From: SOIA01 sp964346585
Lineage (GTDB): Bacteria > Acidobacteriota > Aminicenantia > Aminicenantales > Aminicenantaceae
Length of the DNA: 9,553 nucleotides
NCBI GenBank assembly: GCA_964346585.1
Contig: CAYFVQ010000056.1
Location: 1 to 9,553 of the forward strand
Direction of reading: 5' to 3'
Made by a program: the position numbers and the translations under genes. Below are positions 1 to 5,766 of this stretch, piece by piece; the first letter of the stretch is position 1; each line of letters begins with the position of its first letter. The notes below the pieces were generated by a model. The model worked only from the letters and a program-made list of their open reading frames with translations, did no database searches and was not told where the DNA came from.

Positions 1-365
1 AAAACCGTTTGAAGGCGGAGCGGGCATGGTTCCTCACCGAAGAGGTGAGGAGAGCGGAGCCTGAAACCGAGCCGCTTTTGACTCGCTGGGGCAAAAGTGG
101 CGTGTTTTCCGAATCCACTATCCTGAGCTTTCTCAAACAGTCCTCGGGCCCGACTCCGTCGGATTCCCTCCAAGGAAAACATCGTTGCGGAGAAACGATG
201 TTTGGGGGTTCCAAGGGGGTATGTCCCCTTGGTCGCAGGGCAGGAGTTATGGTCCTGCCCGAGAAGGGGAGGCAGAGAGCCGTAAGCGTAGCGAGGCGAG
301 CGTTGGAAGGGGTAAAGCGAAGCTGTTCCCCCTCCAAAGAGAGTCGGGAAGGCTAAATCTTCCGA
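1..365. other. Hairpin-dense non-coding region; candidate structured RNA or dispersed repeat
   Basis: No convincing gene lies here, but the stretch is packed with inverted repeats. Perfect or near-perfect stems are 31-38/44-51, 71-80/92-101 (one G.T pair), 150-154/158-162, 177-186/194-203 (10 bp), 211-218/225-232, 238-245/253-260 and 303-312/328-337 (one mismatch). The octamer at 149-156 is exactly complementary to 341-348, and that helix would enclose four of the hairpins, giving a multibranch fold. It is alternative to the 150-162 hairpin. A further hairpin at 344-365 competes with its 3' arm. Loops are short (5-11 nt). Frames are open on the plus strand but read as low-complexity basic peptide with no recognisable domain or ribosome site. 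I do not recognise a named RNA family. The left boundary may lie outside the window. Positions 366-532 hold nothing I can identify. Confidence 0.45.
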
Positions 366-532
366 TGTCGCTCAATCCATCTCCAAATGCTCTATTCTTT
401 TCTGTGCTCTGCTGCGATACCTTCACGGTTTTGGAAATGCTGTGAATGAAAAGTCGTGTGGAAAAAATTATCGTTTCTCTTTTTATATGGTTTGTGATGA
501 GATAGAATAAAAATCACTACATCTTCAGGAAA

Positions 533-540
533 AAGGAGGT
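533..540 (+). promoter_or_regulatory. Strong Shine-Dalgarno site deciding the start of the M14 gene
   Basis: AAGGAGGT is a near-perfect anti-16S match. It ends 3 nt before the first ATG (544) but 9 nt before the second in-frame ATG (550). The second spacing is the workable one, so 550 is the preferred start. Confidence 0.7.
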
Positions 541-549
541 CGAATGCAA

Positions 550-1620
550 ATGCCGCGTAAAGAAATCAACAGAATGGGGATAATCTTTTTCTTGTTTTTG
601 AGCGTATCCCTTGTTTCTTTCTCCTCTGAGACGAACGATTCCTTTCAGATCGGACAACTCAAGGTCGGTCCAGGGGAAGCGAAATCCGGAAACCTATCTG
701 TTCCTGAGAAAGAGGGTATCGGCAGCTTTATTCCTGTGACTGTCATCAATGGTTCAAAAAAAGGGAAGGTATTGGCTCTTGTCGCAGGTGTTCACGGTTA
801 TGAGTACCCTCCTATACTCGCTCTCTATCGAATAAAAAAAATGATCGACCCTCAGACATTATCCGGCACAATAATAATGGTCCACATCGCGAACATCCCT
901 GCTTTCCAGAAGAGGATCATCTATTACAATCCCTATGATTGGAAGAACCTGAACCGTGTCTTCCCAGGGGATCCTGAAGGGACACTCAGCCAGAGGATTG
1001 CTTATGTATTGACAGAGGAGGTCATCAAGAAGTGCGATTTCCTGATAGACCTTCACTGCGGGGATGGGAATGAAGCTCTTATTCCCTACACCTACTGGAT
1101 GGCCAGCGGGGATGAGGAAACGAATGAGATCAGCAAAAAAATGGTGCTCGCCTTTGGAATAAAATACATCATAATCGACAAAACGCGCACAAAAGACATT
1201 ACTGATTCCAAGTACATGGGGAACACCGCTATCCTTCACTCCAAACCCGCCATCACCACAGAATCGGGGTATTTGGGCACGACGGATGAGGTATCTGTTG
1301 TCCGGAACATCAAAGGGATTCTCAACGTCATGAAGCTGTTTCGAATGATTGAAGGTGAACCTGATCTGGTTTCTGACCCGGTTTGGATTGACCGATATGA
1401 GGTCGTCTACTCTTCGCATGACGGTCTGTTTTATCCCCAGACGACAATGGGTTATTATGTCACTCAAGGACAGAACGTGGGGTACATCACAGATTACTTC
1501 GGGAACATCAAGCAAGAGCTTCGGGCTCCGTTCAGTGGTATCGTTCTTTATGTTATCAATACACCTCCGATCAACAAAGGAGAGCCTCTGTTTGAAGTGG
1601 GACGAGTGAAGGAGGAATAA
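550..1620 (+). CDS. Exported succinylglutamate desuccinylase/aspartoacylase-type M14 zinc hydrolase
   Basis: This is a 356-residue protein of the AstE/AspA branch of the M14 metallopeptidase fold, zinc enzymes that cleave N-acyl amino acids and related amides. The zinc ligands are visible as HGYE (His82, Glu85) and the distal His169 in DLHCGD. Asn135-Arg136 in NLNRVFPGD is the substrate-carboxylate motif, and Glu238 in TTESGYLG is the likely catalytic general base. After the catalytic domain, roughly residues 283-353 form a beta-rich tail with an APFSGIV motif, like the barrel-sandwich domain of this family. A basic N-terminus followed by a hydrophobic stretch (about 10-25) ending near SFSSET looks like a signal peptide, so the enzyme is probably periplasmic. 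That is unlike the cytoplasmic AstE. The start at 550 is chosen from Shine-Dalgarno spacing; ATG 544 would add two residues. The substrate cannot be read from the sequence. A weak -10-like TAGAAT lies at 503-508 without a good -35. Confidence 0.88.
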   Translation: MPRKEINRMGIIFFLFLSVSLVSFSSETNDSFQIGQLKVGPGEAKSGNLSVPEKEGIGSFIPVTVINGSKKGKVLALVAGVHGYEYPPILALYRIKKMIDPQTLSGTIIMVHIANIPAFQKRIIYYNPYDWKNLNRVFPGDPEGTLSQRIAYVLTEEVIKKCDFLIDLHCGDGNEALIPYTYWMASGDEETNEISKKMVLAFGIKYIIIDKTRTKDITDSKYMGNTAILHSKPAITTESGYLGTTDEVSVVRNIKGILNVMKLFRMIEGEPDLVSDPVWIDRYEVVYSSHDGLFYPQTTMGYYVTQGQNVGYITDYFGNIKQELRAPFSGIVLYVINTPPINKGEPLFEVGRVKEE

Positions 1621-1725
1621 AGCCGTTTTTGTTCCGGTTGGATGATGCCAGGAGTAGACTGAGGCGGACAAGGGATCCTTCAGAGAAACGCTGAATCCAG
1701 AAGCAAGAGAAAATAGGAAAATTTT

Positions 1726-2319
1726 GTGAGACTGAAAGGCGCAATCTTCGATATGGATGGTACAGTCGTCGATGTTACCTATGACTGGGGAAAAATAAAG
1801 GCTGAATTGGAGACGCAGGGAAAACCGATACTGACGTACATTGAAAGCCTCGACGAGCCTGAGCGCTCAGAGAAATGGAAAATCCTAGAGAGATTTGAAT
1901 CAGAGGCCACACAAAAAGCGAAGCTGAAGCCAGGGATGTGCGAATTCCTCAATTTCTTGAGCAGGAGAGGAGTGAAAAAAGCCCTGGTGACGAATAATTC
2001 CCGGAAGAATGTCTCGTTTCTTCTGGAAAAATTCAATCTGGAATTTGAATGTGTCATATCGCGTGAGAGAGGACTCTGGAAGCCTTCAGGGGCCCCTATC
2101 CTTGTTGCCTTAAAAGAGCTCCAGCTGAATAAGCAGGAATGCTTTGTCGTGGGGGATTCTCATTTTGATGTTCGAGCAGCCGAAGAAGCGGGCATCCCTC
2201 TCATATTCATTCTGAGTGAGGACAGGGAGAGGTTCGACAAGATGAATGCAGAGGTGTTCAGTTCTGTAGAAGCACTGCGGACAAAAATGGTAAAATTGTT
2301 AGAGAAGAAAAACGGATGA
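1726..2319 (+). CDS. HAD-superfamily phosphatase (subfamily IA, phosphoglycolate phosphatase-like)
   Basis: A 197-residue haloacid dehalogenase-fold hydrolase starting at GTG, with a modest AGGA site at 1715-1718. All four HAD motifs are present. Motif I is FDMDGT with nucleophile Asp9 and acid/base Asp11. Motif II is LVTNNS (Thr89). Motif III is Lys119 in WKPSGAP. Motif IV is VGDSHFDV with the Mg-binding Asp144 and Asp148. A helical cap of about 50 residues sits between motif I and the core, as in subfamily IA. No signal peptide is seen, so it is cytoplasmic. The likely reaction is Mg-dependent hydrolysis of a small phosphomonoester such as phosphoglycolate or a sugar or nucleoside phosphate; specificity cannot be assigned. 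It follows the M14 gene by 105 bp on the same strand, so co-transcription is possible but not shown. Confidence 0.9.
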   Translation: MRLKGAIFDMDGTVVDVTYDWGKIKAELETQGKPILTYIESLDEPERSEKWKILERFESEATQKAKLKPGMCEFLNFLSRRGVKKALVTNNSRKNVSFLLEKFNLEFECVISRERGLWKPSGAPILVALKELQLNKQECFVVGDSHFDVRAAEEAGIPLIFILSEDRERFDKMNAEVFSSVEALRTKMVKLLEKKNG

Positions 2320-2450
2320 ACCATGATCATCTTCTTGTTTTTTGTTTCCCGACTTTCTGATTTTATCTAAGGCTCGCTCAAAATGCGAAAGGGCAGGAAT
2401 GAGGTTATTTTCTTTAGGCCTGACTGCGGGAAAGAGTGATCATTCCATTC

Positions 2451-2457
2451 AAAGGAG
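2451..2457 (+). promoter_or_regulatory. Shine-Dalgarno site deciding the start of the PhzF-family gene
   Basis: AAAGGAG lies 5 nt before ATG 2463. An upstream in-frame GTG (2436) would add nine residues (MIIPFKGEK) that do not fit the family's conserved N-terminus and has no ribosome site of its own. Confidence 0.65.
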
Positions 2458-2462
2458 AAAAA

Positions 2463-3242
2463 ATGAACATACCGATTTATCAAGTGGATGCCTTCACGGA
2501 TAAACTTTTTGGCGGGAATCCGGCTGCGGTGTGTCCTCTGGAGAAGTGGCTGAGCCCGGAGCTTATGCAGGACATTGCTGCAGAGAACAACCTTTCCGAG
2601 ACCGCTTTTTTCGTAAGGAATGATGAGATTTTTGAGCTGCGCTGGTTTACACCCACAATAGAAGTGGACCTCTGTGGGCATGCAACTCTGGCCTCGGCTC
2701 ATGTGCTTTTTAACCATCTGGATTATAGTGAGGAGCAAATAACCTTTTCTACAGTGAGCGGAGAGCTCATGGTGACAAGAGAGAACAACCGCCTCATTCT
2801 GAATTTTCCTGCCACACCTCCGTCTCCGGCTGAGATAAAAGAAGAATTGATCCAGGGATTGGGCATGAGCCCGATTGAAGTTCATAAATCAAGGGATTAT
2901 CTGGCTGTGTTCGGAAACGAATCCGACATTCTCTCACTCAAGCCAAACTTCGATATTCTCAGAAAATTAGATTGTCTGGGAATTATTGTCAGCGCCAGAG
3001 GGGAAAACTGCGATTTTGTCTCCAGGTTCTTTGCTCCGACGGCTGGGATCGATGAAGACCCGGTCACAGGTTCGGCCCACACCACATTGATCCCTTTCTG
3101 GGCAGAGAGGCTGAAAAAGAATACTTTGCATGCTTTCCAGCTTTCCAGGAGGAAGGGTGAACTGTTCTGTGAGTATGCGGGGGACAGAGTCAAAATTGGA
3201 GGGCATGCCGTGACTTTTTTTGTGGGGGAAGTCAGCCTTTAG
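2463..3242 (+). CDS. PhzF-family isomerase/epimerase-like protein
   Basis: A 259-residue cytoplasmic protein of the PhzF/diaminopimelate-epimerase fold. Family landmarks occur in order: IYQVDAFTD at the N-terminus, FGGNPAAV (16-23), NLSETAFF with the catalytic-position Glu46, the DLCGHATLA loop (69-77), and EDPVTGSAH (198-206) in the second lobe with the conserved Asp199. The length matches single-gene PhzF homologues (about 260-300). In phenazine producers PhzF isomerises trans-2,3-dihydro-3-hydroxyanthranilate. No other phz gene is visible here, and most relatives are stand-alone proteins of unknown substrate, so a phenazine role should not be assumed. The gene lies 143 bp after the HAD gene on the same strand. 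It ends 8 bp before an inverted-repeat element that could fold into a terminator. Confidence 0.9.
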   Translation: MNIPIYQVDAFTDKLFGGNPAAVCPLEKWLSPELMQDIAAENNLSETAFFVRNDEIFELRWFTPTIEVDLCGHATLASAHVLFNHLDYSEEQITFSTVSGELMVTRENNRLILNFPATPPSPAEIKEELIQGLGMSPIEVHKSRDYLAVFGNESDILSLKPNFDILRKLDCLGIIVSARGENCDFVSRFFAPTAGIDEDPVTGSAHTTLIPFWAERLKKNTLHAFQLSRRKGELFCEYAGDRVKIGGHAVTFFVGEVSL

Positions 3243-3250
3243 CAGATTAA

Positions 3251-3371
3251 GGGGACGTTCCCCAAGGTGCCACCTTAGCTCAATTATTCTTCTATTTTGA
3301 CCTATCTTTTAAGGGATAATGAATTGGATATGGGCAAGGTAGACTAAGGTGGTACCTTGGGGAACGTCCCC
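3251..3371. repeat. Inverted-repeat element, copy 1 (27-bp terminal arms)
   Basis: The left arm 3251-3277 and right arm 3345-3371 are reverse complements at 26 of 27 positions; the exception is a G.T pair on the plus strand. A 67-bp AT-rich interior separates them. Each arm is itself built of two short palindromes: GGGGACGTTCCCC and an AAGGTG...CACCTT-type motif. No transposase is encoded, so this is a non-autonomous, MITE/REP-like element. It lies between convergent genes, where the long stem could also act as a bidirectional transcription stop. The right arm is read as the 3' end of the minus-strand propeller gene. A second copy lies at 8837-8968. Confidence 0.85.
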
Positions 3372-4465
3372 ATTGGTAATTTAATCCTGTATTTCGCAAG
3401 TGTTTGTTTTCCTTGATCATTCTCGAGGATAACATAGACATATTCGTCCTTTATTATGAGATTGGACGGGCTGCCGAATTTCAAATTATCGCCAATTTCA
3501 ATCTTTCCGCTATAAATGTACTCTCCATTTTCTGAAAATATATCGATCTGCTGAGAGGTTGTCCTCGGTCCTATGTTTGTTATGGCATAGCTATAAATAT
3601 ATCCATTGATTAAATCTATATGACTGAAATAAGTCATCTCATCAGGCAATTGAGTTATGATTTTCTCGACTCTTTCTTCAGGAATTTTCGAATTGGCGAA
3701 ATGATTACGCTTTTCTTCAGTGGAGGCGGTCATTCTTATTCTGTCGAGACTGAAAGATGATAAGATTTCACCGGCCTTATTCGCAATGAAAATCTTGTAT
3801 TGGTCGCTACGACCGAACACCATTTTTTTTCCGTCATAAGCAAGTCTCACTTGAGGAGTCAGACCGAAAATCATAATCATCGGGCCCTGGAATGAATTTT
3901 CGCTATTAGTCACCGGTTCTGAAAAATCCAAAAGTATTTTATCTTTGCTGGAAATCATATCGAATATTACCAGCTTTTTTTCATTGACCGGCGATTGGGG
4001 GAGGTTAGGAGCATATATAAATTCATTCTCATTAAGAAAGAAAAGCGGGAAACGAAGGAAAAGATTGTTTTCTACAGCATATTCAAAAGTGCCGTCTTGA
4101 GAAAAAAAATGAAGTTTATCCGGAGTAGCCAAAACGATTTTTTCTCCGGCTTGAAAGCGGTTGAGATAGCGGGACAGTTGCCCCTTCTCGTTTCCTTGAG
4201 GTGCGAATTTTTTTATGAAATGCCCTTTGTCATTAAATATGTAGCTGATATTATGTTCAAAATCCCGGACATAGATGTATTTTTTATCTGAAACCAAGAG
4301 TTCAGCAATCCGGCCGAAATCATCATTCCCTGCCTTATTCGTTTCCCATATTTTTTCAGGATAAAAATTCCACTCTCCTTTTAATGGATTATCTTTCATA
4401 GAGGTTTGGCCGGACAATATAAGGATTGGAATGAGAATCCATGCATACAACAAGATTTTCTTCAT
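3344..4465 (-). CDS. Exported six-bladed beta-propeller protein (NHL-like repeats)
   Basis: A 373-residue protein with an N-terminal signal peptide (MKK, hydrophobic 4-18, then SGQTS). There is no lipobox cysteine, so it is probably a soluble periplasmic or extracellular protein. The body is a series of beta-strand repeats ending in a turn of the type '(N/S)xxGxxIxxF'. These occur at residues 63-87 (YIYVRDFE...NDKGHFIKKF), 117-131 (LHFFSQDGTFEYAV), 224-240 (KIFIANKAGEILSSF) and 306-322 (IDIFSENGEYIYSG), consistent with a 6-bladed propeller. It is probably a binding or scaffold protein; no catalytic residues are recognisable. The start has a clear AAGGAG site at 4472-4477. The final eight residues (GTFPKVPP) and the stop codon come from the adjacent inverted-repeat element, so the original C-terminus has probably been altered. 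Base composition is AT-richer than in the plus-strand genes. Confidence 0.82.
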   Translation of the reverse strand: MKKILLYAWILIPILILSGQTSMKDNPLKGEWNFYPEKIWETNKAGNDDFGRIAELLVSDKKYIYVRDFEHNISYIFNDKGHFIKKFAPQGNEKGQLSRYLNRFQAGEKIVLATPDKLHFFSQDGTFEYAVENNLFLRFPLFFLNENEFIYAPNLPQSPVNEKKLVIFDMISSKDKILLDFSEPVTNSENSFQGPMIMIFGLTPQVRLAYDGKKMVFGRSDQYKIFIANKAGEILSSFSLDRIRMTASTEEKRNHFANSKIPEERVEKIITQLPDEMTYFSHIDLINGYIYSYAITNIGPRTTSQQIDIFSENGEYIYSGKIEIGDNLKFGSPSNLIIKDEYVYVILENDQGKQTLAKYRIKLPMGTFPKVPP

Positions 4466-4475
4466 TTTTCTCTCC

Positions 4476-4503
4476 TTAAATGTATTTCATTAAATGTATT
4501 TCA
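4476..4503. repeat. Exact 14-bp tandem duplication in the leader of the propeller gene
   Basis: TTAAATGTATTTCA occurs twice head to tail (4476-4489 and 4490-4503) directly upstream of, and touching, the Shine-Dalgarno site of the minus-strand propeller gene. It looks like a slippage duplication; a regulatory role is possible but unsupported. Confidence 0.85.
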
Positions 4504-4529
4504 CTATATAAAAATGAATTCAATAGTAG

Positions 4530-4550
4530 ATGAATGTCGACACCATTCAT
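4530..4550. promoter_or_regulatory. 7-bp inverted repeat (ATGAATG-N7-CATTCAT), possible operator
   Basis: A perfect dyad with a 7-nt spacer lies in the 154-bp gap between the AraC-type regulator gene and the propeller gene. No T-run follows it on the minus strand, so a terminator is unlikely. The position upstream of the propeller gene would suit a regulator site, but this is inference. Confidence 0.3.
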
Positions 4551-4619
4551 AAAAATTACTTAAGGATGAAGAAAGTCTAAGATTATCAATTCCTTACAGG
4601 AGTTATGTTCTATAAATTG

Positions 4620-5552
4620 TTACTCGGGATGTGGAGAAAGACCGTTTCTGCGCGGGAGTTTGCCTCGATATTGGGAAGGAGTCAGGCCAGTGATTCTCTT
4701 AAAAGCTCTGTTGAACGAAGTTTTGGTGCTGAATCCTGCTTCAAAGGCGACTTGAAGAATTGTGGTTTCATTCTGATTGGACTGAGACAGCTTTTTTTTC
4801 ACTTCTTCGATGCGGTAGAAATTGACCAGTGAGGGAAAAGATTTATTTATTTTCTGATTGATAACCCAGGAAAGCTGATGGGGAGTGATCTTTAACCTAT
4901 CCGATAATGATATGAGTGACAGTTTTTCATCCCGGTAGATTTTCTCGATTTCAAGGAGATAGTAGAGTCTTTTTTCAATCTCTTCGGCCAGCTCTTGGTC
5001 GAGGAGATCTTTCCTCTGGATTCTATTTCGCTTTTTCCTTGATTTTATTATCAGTATTAATCCTATAAGCACAATGGTCAGAAAGGACATCGAGATTAAT
5101 ATCACATTAAAATGTTTGTATAAGAAAATCAGAATTTTGGCTTTTTTTCGGTCTTGAAACGCAAGCACATATTTTTTTCCCTTATAGATTTTAATACTGT
5201 CCTTAGCAAGGTCGATATTGAGTTCATTATCTGTTAGAATCGCCGCTAGAGCTTGATCCCATGGAACCTGCTGCATGTGATAGGTTCCCTGAACTTTTAT
5301 TGTTGGATCGAGATCAAAACTGAAACCGCTGACGAACTCCAGATGATCGATCATTTCATCAATGCCCGCATTCGAGAAAATGAAGTCGATCTTTTTCCCG
5401 GAATAGGAATGTGTTTGTATATTTTTTATCAATCTTTCCGGAGTGAAGCTGTCGTCCTGCTGAGGTTGGCAAAGATGGGGAGAATGTAGTAAAAGACAAA
5501 ACAGGCAGATTAATAAAATACGGCTCTTTGAAGAAAAAAAACCTTCACTCAT
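4620..5552 (-). CDS. Membrane-spanning AraC-family regulator with a periplasmic STN (secretin/TonB N-terminal) domain
   Basis: A 310-residue one-component regulator with an unusual layout. After an N-terminal hydrophobic signal/anchor (about 12-24), residues 54-124 resemble the Secretin/TonB short N-terminal domain: a DFIFSNAG start, a 'fdlDPtIkvqGTyhmqqVPWDQALaaIL' pattern (VPWDQAL at 96-102, as in PilQ-type domains) and a closing IKIYKG strand. A membrane helix follows (about 150-169) and then a basic stop-transfer segment, SRKKRNR. The C-terminus (199-299) is an AraC-type double helix-turn-helix: first HTH about 211-235, second about 263-286 (VAFEAGFSTKTSFNRAFKR), ending GLTPSQYR. The DNA-binding half is therefore cytoplasmic and the STN domain outside. 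ATG 5552 is chosen because the longer start at ATG 5570 has no ribosome site and overlaps a TATAAT box; a weak AAGAGA precedes 5552. Ligand and targets are unknown. The composition is AT-rich. Confidence 0.85.
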   Translation of the reverse strand: MSEGFFSSKSRILLICLFCLLLHSPHLCQPQQDDSFTPERLIKNIQTHSYSGKKIDFIFSNAGIDEMIDHLEFVSGFSFDLDPTIKVQGTYHMQQVPWDQALAAILTDNELNIDLAKDSIKIYKGKKYVLAFQDRKKAKILIFLYKHFNVILISMSFLTIVLIGLILIIKSRKKRNRIQRKDLLDQELAEEIEKRLYYLLEIEKIYRDEKLSLISLSDRLKITPHQLSWVINQKINKSFPSLVNFYRIEEVKKKLSQSNQNETTILQVAFEAGFSTKTSFNRAFKRITGLTPSQYRGKLPRRNGLSPHPE

Positions 5553-5568
5553 AATACATTCTCTTAAC

Positions 5569-5597
5569 ATTATATAGACATAATTCCGGACTATCCA
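5569..5597 (-). promoter_or_regulatory. Putative sigma-70 promoter of the STN-AraC regulator gene
   Basis: On the minus strand, TGGATA (5592-5597, 4 of 6 matches to -35) and TATAAT (5569-5574, perfect -10) are separated by 17 bp. Transcription would begin near 5562, which excludes the ATG at 5570 and supports ATG 5552, but leaves a very short leader. Confidence 0.35.
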
Positions 5598-5640
5598 TGA
5601 GAATTTCGTTGTTACAGTTGTAGTCTGTAAAAAATTCTCA
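5598..5640. promoter_or_regulatory. Nested inverted repeat, possible operator of the STN-AraC gene
   Basis: TGAGAATTT (5598-5606) pairs perfectly with AAATTCTCA (5632-5640), and inside it TTACAG (5612-5617) pairs with CTGTAA (5625-5630). It abuts the putative -35 of the regulator gene. Neither strand has a T-run after the stem, so an operator or autoregulatory site is more likely than a terminator. The rest of the gap (5641-5735) shows nothing else clear. Confidence 0.4.
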
Positions 5641-5735
5641 ACTCAGTTGGTCAGTACTCTGTTTCCTAATCTTTTAATATGAACAGGAAATTCAAAGTTT
5701 TCTTGAACAAATGAAGGCTGAAAACAGCAGGTAAA

Positions 5736-5759
5736 AAATAAAATTGATGAATTTTATTT
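5736..5759 (-). terminator. Possible AT-rich intrinsic terminator of the TPR-hydrolase gene
   Basis: A perfect 10-bp stem (5736-5745/5750-5759) with loop GATG begins 7 bp past the stop of the hydrolase gene. On the minus strand the 3' arm runs into further T residues. The stem has no G-C pairs, so its strength is doubtful. Confidence 0.4.
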
Positions 5760-5766
5760 CAGAAAT

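Noticed and set aside
9..445. Open plus-strand frames of 115 and 86 codons (9-356 and 185-445) that could be small genes
   Set aside because: The peptides are low-complexity and basic with no domain, have no ribosome site, and are explained by the GC-rich hairpin repeats they run through.
859..1671. Long minus-strand open frame (270 codons) opposite the M14 gene
   Set aside because: It is a shadow of a gene with a full set of conserved catalytic motifs, and its translation resembles no family.
1673..1698. Bulged inverted repeat between the M14 and HAD genes as a terminator
   Set aside because: The main stem is only 5 bp (TTCAG/CTGAA) plus a bulge, and no T-run follows.
2463..3242. Phenazine biosynthesis cluster
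   Set aside because: Only a PhzF-family gene is present; the neighbours are a HAD phosphatase and a zinc hydrolase, and no other phz gene is visible.
3233..3242. The decamer CAGCCTTTAG precedes both element copies (3233-3242 and 8828-8837), suggesting a target site or a longer element
   Set aside because: At copy 1 it is the natural 3' end of the PhzF gene and lies 8 bp from the arm, whereas at copy 2 it overlaps the arm. The offset differs, so chance is the simpler explanation.
4605..4832. Plus-strand frame of 75 codons with an AGGAG just upstream, antisense to the AraC domain
   Set aside because: The spacing to the ATG is only 3 nt and the whole frame lies opposite the conserved second helix-turn-helix.
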